Shown: positions 1 to 8,264, counted from the stretch's first letter. The stretch: 64,000 nucleotides of DNA from Alphaproteobacteria bacterium PA2 (GCA_002256425.1 NKIZ01000001.1:2701001-2765000), one strand, 5' to 3'. Program-made: numbers and translations. The notes: generated by a model from the sequence alone, not told the origin.

Positions 1-320
1 AGCGCTTCCACCAGGGAGTCGACATTGGGCAATTTCACATAGCCGCTGGCGTCGGCCGAGGGATGCCCCGGCTCGTATTCCATCTTGAAGTCGGAGGTGT
101 CGGGCATGACCTTGGTCATCCGCACCCCCTCGCCGCCATCCACCCTGACCGGTTTGAAGACCGGGATCTGCCGGCGATAGGGATCGCCGCCTGCGGTCTT
201 CGAGGTCGAACCGGCATTGGCGATGTTCTCGGCGATGATCCGCATCCGCGCCTGCTGGGCGCGAAGGGCCGAGGTGGCGATGGTCTGGGCGGCGGAACCC
301 GCGGACTTGATTTCAGCCAT
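1..320 (-). CDS. flgC: flagellar basal-body rod protein FlgC (partial, C-terminus beyond window)
   Basis: Proximal rod subunit of the flagellar basal body, exported through the flagellar type III apparatus into the periplasm. The reading frame opens with ATG at 318-320 and stays open to the window edge, giving about 106 residues; FlgC is usually near 135-140, so about 30 C-terminal residues are missing. The N-terminal part has the rod/hook family signature (RIIAENIANAGS) followed by the FlgC-typical segment GGDPYRRQIPVF. It lies 10 bp downstream of flgB on the same strand, the usual flgB-flgC order, which fliE normally follows outside the window. Expected to be transcribed from the flgB promoter. 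Confidence 0.95.
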   Translation of the reverse strand, partial: MAEIKSAGSAAQTIATSALRAQQARMRIIAENIANAGSTSKTAGGDPYRRQIPVFKPVRVDGGEGVRMTKVMPDTSDFKMEYEPGHPSADASGYVKLPNVDSLVEA

Positions 321-330
321 GGATCAGCTC

Positions 331-753
331 CTAGCGGCTCGGCGGCCGGGCGGCCATCTTCAGGAGATTCAGCGACTTCTGGTAAAAGCTGACCGCCGCC
401 TCATAGTTCATGCGGGTGTCGGTCAGTTTCAGCATCTCGTCTTCCAGCACGACGCTGTTGCCGTCCAGTGTGGTCTCGGTGTCCAGGGTCTTCCTGGACC
501 TGACCTTCGGCGGATTGGGCGAGGTGGCTGTGTGGGCGATGTGCATGGGGCTGGTCACCGCCACCGACATCGGCCCCGGCGGCGGCGCAACCGCCGCCAT
601 GTGGGACTGGAAGCTGTACTGCTTCAGGTCCTGGGGCATGTAGTTGGGGGTGTCGGCATTGGCCACATTCTGGGCGATCACCCTCTGACGTTCCGTCAGA
701 TAGCCCATGCGCGACTTGAGCATGGCGAACAACGGAATGTCGGTGATGTCCAT
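331..753 (-). CDS. flgB: flagellar basal-body rod protein FlgB
   Basis: Proximal rod subunit that connects the MS-ring/FliE to the rod. The protein is about 140 residues, normal for FlgB. It has the N-terminal rod motif RQRVIAQNVANADTPNYMPQDLK (split here as RQRVIAQNVANADTP then NYMPQDLK) and the C-terminal helix with MNYEAAVSFYQKSLNLLKMA that packs in the rod core. I chose ATG at 751-753; a TTG two codons upstream (759) is in frame but has no better ribosome-binding site. It is divergent from fliO, and a perfect TTAA-N7-TTAA box in the gap (778-792) suggests CtrA control, as for early flagellar genes of Caulobacter. Confidence 0.95.
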   Translation of the reverse strand: MDITDIPLFAMLKSRMGYLTERQRVIAQNVANADTPNYMPQDLKQYSFQSHMAAVAPPPGPMSVAVTSPMHIAHTATSPNPPKVRSRKTLDTETTLDGNSVVLEDEMLKLTDTRMNYEAAVSFYQKSLNLLKMAARPPSR

Positions 754-777
754 GGTCAATATGGTGAAGAAATAGGG

Positions 778-792
778 TTAATCGGTCCTTAA
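778..792. promoter_or_regulatory. CtrA-type box (TTAA-N7-TTAA) between flgB and fliO
   Basis: TTAA at 778-781 and TTAA at 789-792 are separated by exactly 7 bases, the consensus of the cell-cycle master regulator CtrA in Caulobacter. TTAA is rare in this GC-rich window, so the pair in a 105-bp divergent gap is notable. It is 25 bp from the flgB start and 67 bp from the fliO start, so it could serve either or both promoters. Binding itself is inferred. Confidence 0.7.
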
Positions 793-858
793 GACCCTCC
801 CGGCCATATCTCGCGCGGACCGGCGCCCGTCTGGCCGGCCAGCTGGACTGATCTGGAC

Positions 859-1158
859 ATGAACCTCGCTGACGCCGTTCGCGCCATATTCGCCCTCGCC
901 CTGACCCTGGGGCTGGTGGGGCTTGCCGCCGTGGCCCTGCGGCGGTTTGGTCCTGACGCCCTGACCAACCTGATCCCCAAGGGCAGGATGCGGCGACTGG
1001 CCGTGGTCGAGACCCTGATCCTGGATCCCGCACGGCGGCTGGTCCTGGTGTCCTGCGACGGCGAGGAGCAGCTGCTCCTGCTGGGCGAAGGCCAGGCCCT
1101 GAAGACCCTGCCTCCCCTGCCCGTTCCCCAACCGACAAAGGCTGTTTTCGATGCTTGA
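859..1158 (+). CDS. fliO: flagellar biosynthesis protein FliO-like
   Basis: Small bitopic membrane protein that helps assemble the FliP ring of the flagellar type III export gate. At 99 residues it has one N-terminal membrane segment (about residues 6-26), then a cytoplasmic domain with the FliO-like pattern RRLAVVETLILDPARRLVLV and a proline-rich tail. FliO is poorly conserved, so the call rests on this pattern, on size and topology, and on its position: its last 8 bases overlap the start of fliP, the standard fliO-fliP coupling. Divergent from flgB across the CtrA-type box. Confidence 0.87.
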   Translation: MNLADAVRAIFALALTLGLVGLAAVALRRFGPDALTNLIPKGRMRRLAVVETLILDPARRLVLVSCDGEEQLLLLGEGQALKTLPPLPVPQPTKAVFDA

Positions 1159-1957
1159 CCGCCTGCGCAGCCTTTGGGTTTCGACCTTCGGGTCCTGGCA
1201 CAGGGACGATGTCCGGCGAGCGGCCGGCCTTGCCCTGATCGCCACACTGGCGGCCATGATCGCGCCGACCCACGCCATCGCCCAGGCGGTGAATATCGAC
1301 CTGGGCACGGGCTCTGGCCTGACCAACCGGGTGGTCCAGCTGATCGGCCTGCTGACCGTCCTGTCCCTGGCCCCGTCCATTGTCATCATGACCACGGCCT
1401 TTGTGCGGATCGTGGTGGTCCTGTCCCTGCTGCGCACGGCCCTTGGCCTGCAGCAGAGCCCGCCCAATGCGGTGATCATCAGCCTGTCCCTGTTCCTGAC
1501 CGCCATTGTCATGGGCCCGACCTTCCAGACCTCATACAATCAGGGGATCAAGCCCCTGCTGGACCAGCAGATGGAACTGCCCCAGGCCTTCACGGCCGCC
1601 GGCGCCCCGGTCAAGACCTTCATGCTGGCCCAGGTGGACCGCGAGGACCTGGATCTCTTCGTCCGCCTGTCCAAGACCCCCAAGCCCCAGACCGTGCAGC
1701 AGCTGCCCCTGCAGGTGGTGACCCCGGCCTTCATGATCTCAGAACTGAAGCGGGCCTTCGAAATCGGCTTCCTGCTGTTCGTGCCCTTCCTGGTCATCGA
1801 CCTGGTGGTGGCCAGCGTGCTGATGAGCATGGGCATGATGATGCTGCCGCCCGTGGTGGTGTCCCTGCCCTTCAAGCTGATCTTCTTCGTCCTGGTGGAC
1901 GGCTGGCGACTGGTGGCCGGCAGTCTGGTGGAAAGCTTCCATACAGCCACGCGTTAG
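1151..1957 (+). CDS. fliP: flagellar biosynthetic protein FliP
   Basis: Core subunit of the export gate (FliP5-FliQ4-FliR1) of the flagellar secretion system in the inner membrane. The 268-residue protein has a cleavable-looking N-terminal signal (about 1-45, ending AIAQA), then the family hallmark TTAFVRIVVVLSLLRTALGL and the segment QSPPNAVIISLSLFLT. A periplasmic loop and the C-terminal pair of membrane helices follow (FMISELKRAFEIGFLLFVPF, then a methionine-rich stretch with MGMMMLPPVVVSLPFK). It starts inside fliO (8-bp overlap), so translation is probably coupled. It is followed by 57 bp and then the convergent TPR gene; no clear terminator is visible in that gap. Confidence 0.97.
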   Translation: MLDRLRSLWVSTFGSWHRDDVRRAAGLALIATLAAMIAPTHAIAQAVNIDLGTGSGLTNRVVQLIGLLTVLSLAPSIVIMTTAFVRIVVVLSLLRTALGLQQSPPNAVIISLSLFLTAIVMGPTFQTSYNQGIKPLLDQQMELPQAFTAAGAPVKTFMLAQVDREDLDLFVRLSKTPKPQTVQQLPLQVVTPAFMISELKRAFEIGFLLFVPFLVIDLVVASVLMSMGMMMLPPVVVSLPFKLIFFVLVDGWRLVAGSLVESFHTATR

Positions 1958-2014
1958 CGGGCATCTGAACAAGGCGGGTTCTGCGGCCTACGCCGGGGTG
2001 ACCGATGCTGTAGC

Positions 2015-4957
2015 CTAGCCCTTGGTCGCCTTGGGGGCGGCGGCGGCGGCCTGGCGGGTGGCGGGGCCAACCGGGGCCGGGGCCTGCCTGAAACGGGTCT
2101 TCATCTTGCCGACCCAGCCGGTGAAGGCCTCATTGTCGGCGGTGATCCGGCCGAAGTCCTGGACGCTGAGCTGGCCCTCGGAAATGCCCGACAGGGCAAC
2201 CTTCATGGCTTCGGGATTGCGCGACTGGTCCACAAAGGGCTGATAGCGGCTGCGCAGGCGGGCCAGGCTGGCGTCATCCCCGGCCAGGCTGTAGGCCACG
2301 CCGGCCCGCAGGACCTTGCCCTCATCCTCGGAGGACAGGGCATCGGCGCGCTTGTAGCGGTCGCCCAGGCTCTTTTCGAAATTGAAGCCGGCCTGGGGCC
2401 AGTTCTTCTGGCGCCAGAGCATTTCATTGCGCAGGTCCTGGGCCTCGGCCCCGGCGTCCCGCTCCAGCAGTTCCAGCCCGGCGTCGATCCGGTTCAGGTT
2501 CATCAGGGCGCGGGCCTCCACCAGACGGCGCTGGGCGTTGAGGCCGGCGGGCAGGATCGTGGTCCGGGAACTGTTGATGGCGTCAAGGGCGGCCTCAGGC
2601 TTCTTGTCCATCAGGTAGATGACCGCCAGATCCGTGGACACCTGGGCCTTGGGCACGCCGTCCAGGCGGTTCTCGGCCTGATACTTCAGAAGCTCCGCGG
2701 CCTGGTCCAGAAGGTCCACATCCACCAGACGCCGGACCTGCTTGCGCACCATGAGGTCGCCATCCGGGCCGTAGGGTGTCAGTTCCTTGAAGTCCATGAA
2801 CAGGGCCAGGGCCTGGATGGGCTCGAGCCCGTCAGCCGCGCCGTCCAGGAACAGGGATTTGAAGGCCAGGCTGAGGTCGGCCTGCAATTGCCGGGCGGTG
2901 GGCAGGTCGGGCAAGCGGTTGCCGGCGGACCGCAGGGCCTCGAGCGCCTCGCGATAACGCCCCTGGTTCAGATAGAGCTGACCAAGGGCGCGGATGGATT
3001 CAAGCTCGGTGGCGTCGCCCCGCCAGCGATACCTCAGACCGTCGAAAACCTCCGCTGCCTGGACAGGAGTGATCTTGCCCATATCCATGCGGATCTGAGT
3101 GGCCCGCAGCAGGGCGGGCGCCGACAGGGACTCGGTGGGCGCGCCGGTGATGGCGGCATAGATCCTCAGGGCGCGATCTGGATGCCCCGACATCTCGACA
3201 TACCGCGCCTCGACCAGGCGGGTAGCCAGTTCTTCCAGGGGTTCGGTCTTGTCGCTTAGGGCCAGTCGGACGGACCGGCCAGCGGCCTCGACGTCGCCAA
3301 GCTCAAGGGCCGCCTGGGCGTCGGATCGCGCGAACCGCGCCTTCCACTTGGGAGAGAATTCGGCGAAGGCGTCGGCGCCGGCTGCGAACTGGCTGCGGAC
3401 ATCATTCCACTGGGCCAGCTGGGCGGCGGCATAGGCGCGCCACAGGGCCGCCGACGGATCGTCGGACAGGATCGGCACGCCCAGATCGACCTGGGCCTCC
3501 TTGTAGCGGCGGGCCATGATCTTGGCGATGCCCCGCAGGGCCCGGAACTCGGCGTCGTCGGAGATCGAGGCATTGGCCCGGGCCGCGTCGTTGAGAACGC
3601 CAATCGCCTCATAGGAAAGCTCGTTGCCGATCAGGAACCGCGCCAGGGCGTAACGGGCCGCTGTCGGCGCATCCTTGCCCTTCTGTGTCTCCACCATGGC
3701 GGCGTTCAGCAGGGCGTTGTACCGGGGCATGAAGCCTTCAGGCCCGGTGCGGGACCAGTCGGGATCAATCAGGCCCGGGCGGCTGGCGGCCTCCGGTGGA
3801 CCAAGGGAGGATAGCGCCTTCTCCGGCTCGTCCGAAGCCTTGGCCGAGATCGGCGACAGGACAAGTCCTTCCTGACGCCCGATGTGCACAAGGTCGCCTT
3901 CGTGGGTGACCGAGAGATCCTCCACATAGGATTCCATGGCCAGGCCCTGGACCGAGGGCAGGACGGCCATCTGGACATACTCGTGGCGCGCCGCCACGCC
4001 CTTGGACGGACCAAGGGCGGTCACGACAGAGAGCTCGTCCCCGACTACGGGGTCCGACACCTTCACCGACCGGGTCGCTCCGGCCAGGGCTGCCTTCAGG
4101 GATGCGGGGCCGCCAATGTCGTCGCGGACAATGCGCACCTGATTGCCGGCCGCCTGGGGGCCCGATCCCAGGCCTATGGTCCAGGTGGATCCCAATGCGC
4201 TGGCATAGAAAGGGGTCGCAGGCGATGTGGTGATGCGCACCGCAGAATAGTCAGGGCCCTTGAAGGCCTGGACATTGGAAAACTGTTTCAGCCCCCGAGG
4301 CGCCCGGGACACGTCGATATTGGCGGGCGCATCGAACACCACCCAGATGGAAGCCCCCCTGCGGAAGACCGCCGCGCCATTGGGATTGGCCCACGGGAAG
4401 GTCAGTTCGACCTGGCCGTGCTGCAGCTTGGCGTTCATCTGGACCACCCCGCCAGGCGGAACAGGGTCGGCCCGCGGGGCCATGGTCTCGGGGACATCCT
4501 CGATCCGGGCGACCTGATCGGGTTCTGGTTTCGGCGCCGGGGTCGGCTCGACCTCGGCCTTCTGGAAGAGATTGACGAAGGTGGCGCCGTCGGCGTTTCC
4601 GACCTTGGCGTCAGCGTCGTCCGTCAGGGTTATGACCAGCTCGAGCACGCCCGCCGCATGTCTGGCTTCAGCGCTCTTGACCCAGGGCGGTGGGCTGATC
4701 CGCAGGCGGGTCAGATCGGGATTGGCGTCCCGATTGAACTTGAGGACCAGCTTCTGGCCCTCCCGGGTGACCTTGGCCTGGGCGCCGCCGGCCCAGTGGA
4801 ATTCGATGCGGGTGAAGTCCTTGGCCAGACCCACATGGACATTCAGCGCGCCCCGGGGCGTCGGCCGCGCAACCGGCGCCACCGCCCCGACCGGGGCGGC
4901 GATGGCGGCGATGGTGATCGCCGCGACGCTGGAATGGAGGGCGCGCCTGAGCTTCAT
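2015..4957 (-). CDS. large periplasmic TPR-repeat protein at the end of the fliL operon
   Basis: A 980-residue protein whose function I cannot name. It begins with a Sec signal (about residues 1-26, alanine-rich). A beta-rich, AMIN-like N-terminal half follows (about 35-300), with repeated short segments such as LNVHVGLAKDFTRIEFHW and VELTFPWANPNGAAVFRRG. From about residue 400 to 900 it is alpha-helical with degenerate tetratricopeptide repeats (ALWRAYAAAQLAQWNDV, ALGQLYLNQGRYREALEAL, AVIYLMDKKPEAALDAI). This combination suggests a periplasmic scaffold or peptidoglycan-proximal protein. It is the last gene of fliL-fliM-pflI-motE-like-TPR, with only 3 bp separating it from its upstream neighbour, which points to a flagellar role such as assembly, stator or polar placement. 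The role is inference from operon position. Confidence 0.8.
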   Translation of the reverse strand: MKLRRALHSSVAAITIAAIAAPVGAVAPVARPTPRGALNVHVGLAKDFTRIEFHWAGGAQAKVTREGQKLVLKFNRDANPDLTRLRISPPPWVKSAEARHAAGVLELVITLTDDADAKVGNADGATFVNLFQKAEVEPTPAPKPEPDQVARIEDVPETMAPRADPVPPGGVVQMNAKLQHGQVELTFPWANPNGAAVFRRGASIWVVFDAPANIDVSRAPRGLKQFSNVQAFKGPDYSAVRITTSPATPFYASALGSTWTIGLGSGPQAAGNQVRIVRDDIGGPASLKAALAGATRSVKVSDPVVGDELSVVTALGPSKGVAARHEYVQMAVLPSVQGLAMESYVEDLSVTHEGDLVHIGRQEGLVLSPISAKASDEPEKALSSLGPPEAASRPGLIDPDWSRTGPEGFMPRYNALLNAAMVETQKGKDAPTAARYALARFLIGNELSYEAIGVLNDAARANASISDDAEFRALRGIAKIMARRYKEAQVDLGVPILSDDPSAALWRAYAAAQLAQWNDVRSQFAAGADAFAEFSPKWKARFARSDAQAALELGDVEAAGRSVRLALSDKTEPLEELATRLVEARYVEMSGHPDRALRIYAAITGAPTESLSAPALLRATQIRMDMGKITPVQAAEVFDGLRYRWRGDATELESIRALGQLYLNQGRYREALEALRSAGNRLPDLPTARQLQADLSLAFKSLFLDGAADGLEPIQALALFMDFKELTPYGPDGDLMVRKQVRRLVDVDLLDQAAELLKYQAENRLDGVPKAQVSTDLAVIYLMDKKPEAALDAINSSRTTILPAGLNAQRRLVEARALMNLNRIDAGLELLERDAGAEAQDLRNEMLWRQKNWPQAGFNFEKSLGDRYKRADALSSEDEGKVLRAGVAYSLAGDDASLARLRSRYQPFVDQSRNPEAMKVALSGISEGQLSVQDFGRITADNEAFTGWVGKMKTRFRQAPAPVGPATRQAAAAAPKATKG

Positions 4958-4960
4958 GGC

Positions 4961-5992
4961 CTAGTTGGGATTGGCCGCTGCAGGCGGAAGGGATGGCGGT
5001 TCCGGCGCCGGCTTGGGCTCAGCCGGAGGCTTCGGCTTGGGCTTCGGCTTGGGTTTAGGCTTCGGCTTGGGCTTTGGCTTTTCCGCAGGCTGGGTCGGAT
5101 CGGGAGAGGCCGCAGCCGGGTCAGGACCTGCCTTGGCGCCAGCCTCGGTCGCCGCAGGCTTGGCGGCGGGGGCGGCAGGGGCTGCCGCCGCCGCAGGGAC
5201 ACCGGCCTTGTCCGCCCCGGCCGCTGCAATGGCGCGGGTGGCGGCGAACCTGCGGGCCAGGGCTTCGGTCAGTTTCTTGGCTTCGGCCGGAGGCATCTGG
5301 GCGAGAACCGCAGAAAGAGACTTTTCCTTCATCTTGGCGGCGATCGGCAGACGCACGGCGTCGTCCAGAATGACCATGCGCGGCGCAGCGTCCTTGGGCT
5401 TCATGCTCTCGAACACCTTGACCATGCGGTCAATTTCCGCCTGCTCCTTGGCGTCGGCCTGCCCCATCAGGCCCTTGATTTCGGACTTTACAGCGGCGAG
5501 CGCCTTGAGCTTGGCGTCGACCTTGGCTTCAGCGGCCGCCATGAGGGCCAGCTGGACCGAGAGGTCGGTCTCGCGCTTGTCCAGCTGCCCCCGCCGGGCG
5601 CCCAGGCTCTGCATGACCTGCAGTTCCGCCGGAGACAGGCCGGCGGCCTTGGCCAGCTCTGCGGCTGTGGGCGCGCAGATCTTGGCGGGCTTGGCGCCTG
5701 CCGGGGCGTTCGCAGCATCTTCACCGGCCTCTGTGGCCGAAGGCGCAGCCTCGCCACCTTCCACCGGCGGGTCGGCGGGGCCAAGCTCGTGCTCATCGCT
5801 CGCCTTGGCCTCGGGCTTTTCGCCCTTGTCTGCCGGCTTTTCAGCCGCCTTGGGCTTGGCGGCGGTTTCCGCAAACGCCCGGGCGCCGGACATCAGATCC
5901 GGCAGGGTCTCAGCCCCGGAAATGGCATTGACGGCCAGGACTCCGGCCGCCGCAACACCGATCAGGGGAAGTATGCGTGGAATTCTGTTCAT
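4961..5992 (-). CDS. MotE-like / MgtE-N-domain flagellar periplasmic protein
   Basis: 343 residues. One hydrophobic N-terminal segment (about 7-25) directs it to the membrane or periplasm. A coiled-coil stretch (about 170-230: QLDKRETDLSVQLALMAAAE and following) leads into an MgtE-N/FliG-like helical module (VKVFESMKPKDAAPRMVILD, then VLAQMPPAEAKKLTEALARR). This is the arrangement of MotE-type proteins, which assist the stator-associated MotC in rhizobia. The C-terminal third is Ala/Pro-rich and ends in nine KP dipeptides plus a proline tail. Its ATG overlaps the stop of the upstream gene (ATGA), so it is translationally coupled in the fliL operon. A motor or stator chaperone role is likely but not proven by sequence. 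Confidence 0.8.
   Translation of the reverse strand: MNRIPRILPLIGVAAAGVLAVNAISGAETLPDLMSGARAFAETAAKPKAAEKPADKGEKPEAKASDEHELGPADPPVEGGEAAPSATEAGEDAANAPAGAKPAKICAPTAAELAKAAGLSPAELQVMQSLGARRGQLDKRETDLSVQLALMAAAEAKVDAKLKALAAVKSEIKGLMGQADAKEQAEIDRMVKVFESMKPKDAAPRMVILDDAVRLPIAAKMKEKSLSAVLAQMPPAEAKKLTEALARRFAATRAIAAAGADKAGVPAAAAAPAAPAAKPAATEAGAKAGPDPAAASPDPTQPAEKPKPKPKPKPKPKPKPKPPAEPKPAPEPPSLPPAAANPN
5027..5080 (-). repeat. (Lys-Pro)9 coding repeat in the MotE-like gene
   Basis: Nine consecutive Lys-Pro dipeptide codons form a 54-bp quasi-tandem 6-bp repeat. Third positions vary (CCA, CCC, CCG and CCT are all used), so it is held at protein level rather than being a perfect DNA satellite. Such a stiff, basic KP rod resembles the periplasm-spanning linker of TonB. 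Confidence 0.85.
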
Positions 5993-6552
5993 CGACGCCC
6001 CGCCGCGGTCTTGCGCAGGACCAGATCCCCAGCCTCATCATCCCCGCCGAACAGTTCGTCCTCATAGCCGGGACGCTGGCGGGATGGCTTGGCTGACAAC
6101 CTTGCCTCGGGCTCTGGCGCCATGCGCTGGCGGGGCTCGCGGGCCGCCGACAGCAGGGAGCCCAGCCGGTGGGCGACGCGCTCCACATCGGCCTCGGACA
6201 CCGGGCGTTCCTGATCGTCTCCATGGCTGCGGCGAGGCATGGGAACCACCTCGCCCCGGGCGCGGGGTTCAGGCGCCCGCTCTACCTGCCGCTCCAGCTT
6301 TGCGGCCAGGGCGCGGGCCTTTTCGATCCGGTCGGACAGCAGGTCCACAGCCTCGTCCGTCGCTTCGCGCAGGGCGGCGAGGCCGCGCTCGGCCCGCAGG
6401 CCGGCGGTGTCCAGTTCGGCCACAGCCCGGGCGAAGCCCTCATGGCTCTGGCGCAGGGCGTTGAGGCGGCGGTTCAGGCGAAAACCCATCCAGAGGGCGA
6501 CCAGCAGCAGGCCGGACAACAGGGCGTTCAGGCCGATGGCGACGAGACTCAT
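5989..6552 (-). CDS. pflI: PflI-type flagellar positioning protein (DUF6468-like)
   Basis: 187 residues with one N-terminal transmembrane helix (about 5-24), then a coiled-coil cytoplasmic part (about 30-90: RRLNALRQSHEGFARAVAEL and on) and a polar, low-complexity tail with short conserved blocks (SEADVERVAHRLGSLL, GYEDELFGGDDEAGDLVLRK). Topology and its place directly after fliM match PflI, a bitopic membrane protein of Caulobacter that is needed for correct polar placement of the flagellum. It overlaps fliM upstream and the MotE-like gene downstream by 4 bp each (ATGA), so it is part of one coupled operon. I assign the name from topology and synteny, not from a strong motif. Confidence 0.7.
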   Translation of the reverse strand: MSLVAIGLNALLSGLLLVALWMGFRLNRRLNALRQSHEGFARAVAELDTAGLRAERGLAALREATDEAVDLLSDRIEKARALAAKLERQVERAPEPRARGEVVPMPRRSHGDDQERPVSEADVERVAHRLGSLLSAAREPRQRMAPEPEARLSAKPSRQRPGYEDELFGGDDEAGDLVLRKTAAGRR

Positions 6553-7622
6553 GAGGACCTCTGAAGTTCGGATCGGGCGTTGGGAGACAGGGGAGCCTCC
6601 ACCCGGACAGCGATGTGATGATTGCGGCGACCCATGCGGCCATAGGTCAGCGGGATGGTGCCGGCGCGCAGCTGGACCATGCTGTCAGGGGTGGCGTTGA
6701 GCATCAGGGTCTCGCCGACCTTGAGGTCGAGGACCCGCTTGAGGCTGATCTGCTGCTCATCGAGCACGGCGCGCACGTCCATCTGGGTGGTCCAGATCTC
6801 GGTGGCGAGGTGGCCTTCCCAGATATTGTCGCGACCGAACTTCTCACCCATGAACTGCTGGAGCAGCATCTTCCGGATGGGCTCGAGGGTGGCGTAGGGC
6901 AGCAGGAGCTCGATACGGCCGCCGCGGTCTTCCATGTCGATGCGCAGCTTGACCAGAATGGCCGCATTGGCCGGACGGGCGATGGCGGCAAAACGGGGAT
7001 TGGTCTCGAGGCGGTCCAGGGTGAAGGTCACCGGGGTCAGGGGCTCGAAGGCTTCAGCGGCATCGGCCAGCACGACCTCGACCATGCGCTGGACCAGAAC
7101 CCGCTCGATGGTGGTGTAGGGACGGCCTTCGATCCGCATGGCCGCCGTACCGCGACGCCCGCCCAGCAGGACGTCGACGATGGAATAGATCAGGTTGGAG
7201 TCCACGGTCAGCAGACCGTAGTTCTCCAGCTCCTCGGCCTTGAACACCGACAGGATGGCCGGCAGGGGGATGGAGTTCAGATAGTCGCCAAACCGGATGG
7301 ACGAGATGTTGTCCAGGCTGACTTCGACATTGTCGCTGGTGAAGTTCCGCAGGGAGGTCGTCATGTGCCGCACCAGGCGGTCAAAGACGATTTCGAGCAT
7401 CGGCAGACGCTCGTAGGACACCAGGGCCGAATTGATGATCGACCGGATGCCTGACCGTTCAGACGAGTCCTCGTCAGAGAGGTCAAAACCCAGAAGACTG
7501 TCGATCTCATCCTGGTTGAGGATGCGCTCGGCGCCCACCAGGGTCTCGGCCATGTTGTCGGCGCCCCAACCGGGGGTGTCAGCAGCGGCGCCGTCGGCGG
7601 GAGGATCTGTTTCGTCAGCCAT
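6549..7622 (-). CDS. fliM: flagellar motor switch protein FliM
   Basis: C-ring component that binds phosphorylated CheY and switches rotation direction. The 357-residue protein has the N-terminal CheY-P binding peptide ILNQDEIDSLLGF (residues 34-46) after a short acidic extension. The CheC-like middle domain carries the family motif VDVLLGGRRG and ends near residue 265. The C-terminal SpoA domain (KRVLDLKVGETLMLNATPDS) follows. It lies between fliL (27 bp upstream) and pflI (4-bp overlap). The visible Shine-Dalgarno is weak, as for other genes of this operon. Confidence 0.97.
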   Translation of the reverse strand: MADETDPPADGAAADTPGWGADNMAETLVGAERILNQDEIDSLLGFDLSDEDSSERSGIRSIINSALVSYERLPMLEIVFDRLVRHMTTSLRNFTSDNVEVSLDNISSIRFGDYLNSIPLPAILSVFKAEELENYGLLTVDSNLIYSIVDVLLGGRRGTAAMRIEGRPYTTIERVLVQRMVEVVLADAAEAFEPLTPVTFTLDRLETNPRFAAIARPANAAILVKLRIDMEDRGGRIELLLPYATLEPIRKMLLQQFMGEKFGRDNIWEGHLATEIWTTQMDVRAVLDEQQISLKRVLDLKVGETLMLNATPDSMVQLRAGTIPLTYGRMGRRNHHIAVRVEAPLSPNARSELQRSS

Positions 7623-7649
7623 AGGGGGCGTGCAACCGGGCCATTTGGC

Positions 7650-8264
7650 CTAGTTGATCAGCATCTCCTCGATCAGTACGGCGTTCACCTTTGCGGGGGC
7701 GATCACCAGGTTCACCCGGCGAAGTATCTCGGTTCTAAGTTGATAAGATCCTTGCGAACCCTGAAGATCTTCGGGGCGCAGCTCGCGCAGGAAGGTCTGG
7801 AACATGTCCTGCATGCGCGGCATGGCCGGCTCCAGGGCATCAGCCGTTTCCTCGTCCGGAACCTCAAGGGTCAGCTTGAGCTTGAGGAAGGTGGGACGGC
7901 CATCGGCCGTCTGCATGTTGACGACGATGTTCGGCAGGGTGGCGAACATGACGCCCTCAGGGCCTTCCTTGACCGTGACGAGCGGCTTTTCGTCCTTGCC
8001 CTCGCCTTCCTTCTTCTTGCCGTGCTCTTCCTTCTTGCCCTTTTCCTTTTCCTTCCCGGCCTCCCCATGGCCAGCCTCGCCATGAGCTTCAGGCTTGGGC
8101 TTGAGGAGGAAGAAGGCCGCCGCGCCGCCGCCAAGGGCCAGGACCAGCACGACAGCTGCGATGATGATGATCATCATCGGGGGCTTTTTCTTGCCGCCGC
8201 CTTCGCCTTCTTCGCCTTCCGGGACTTCGTCCTCGGACTCTTTGGCGTCTTTCTTGCTGGACAC
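7650..8264 (-). CDS. fliL: flagellar basal-body protein FliL
   Basis: Inner-membrane protein that surrounds and supports the stators; in Caulobacter it is required for motor rotation. 204 residues: an acidic cytoplasmic N-terminus, one membrane helix (about 30-54), a long Lys/Glu-rich linker (about 60-95) that is more charged than usual, and the periplasmic FliL domain (VMFATLPNIVVNMQTADGRP, FLKLKLTLEVPDEETADALE, LRTEILRRVNLVIAPAKVNA). The start is GTG at 8262-8264; no ATG fits better. It is the first gene of the fliL-fliM-pflI-motE-like-TPR operon. The promoter should lie in the 219-bp gap shared with flgF. Confidence 0.95.
   Translation of the reverse strand: MSSKKDAKESEDEVPEGEEGEGGGKKKPPMMIIIIAAVVLVLALGGGAAAFFLLKPKPEAHGEAGHGEAGKEKEKGKKEEHGKKKEGEGKDEKPLVTVKEGPEGVMFATLPNIVVNMQTADGRPTFLKLKLTLEVPDEETADALEPAMPRMQDMFQTFLRELRPEDLQGSQGSYQLRTEILRRVNLVIAPAKVNAVLIEEMLIN

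Noticed and set aside
5027..5080. Short tandem repeat considered as a CRISPR-like or satellite element.
   Set aside because: It is an in-frame Lys-Pro coding repeat with synonymous variation and no spacers.
3884..6067. Long plus-strand frame opposite the TPR and MotE-like genes (about 727 codons).
   Set aside because: Arg/Gly-rich antisense shadow of two well-supported genes; no domain and no ribosome-binding site.
4965..6464. Another long plus-strand frame over the MotE-like and pflI genes.
   Set aside because: Antisense of the KP/Ala-rich coding sequence; low-complexity translation with no family likeness.
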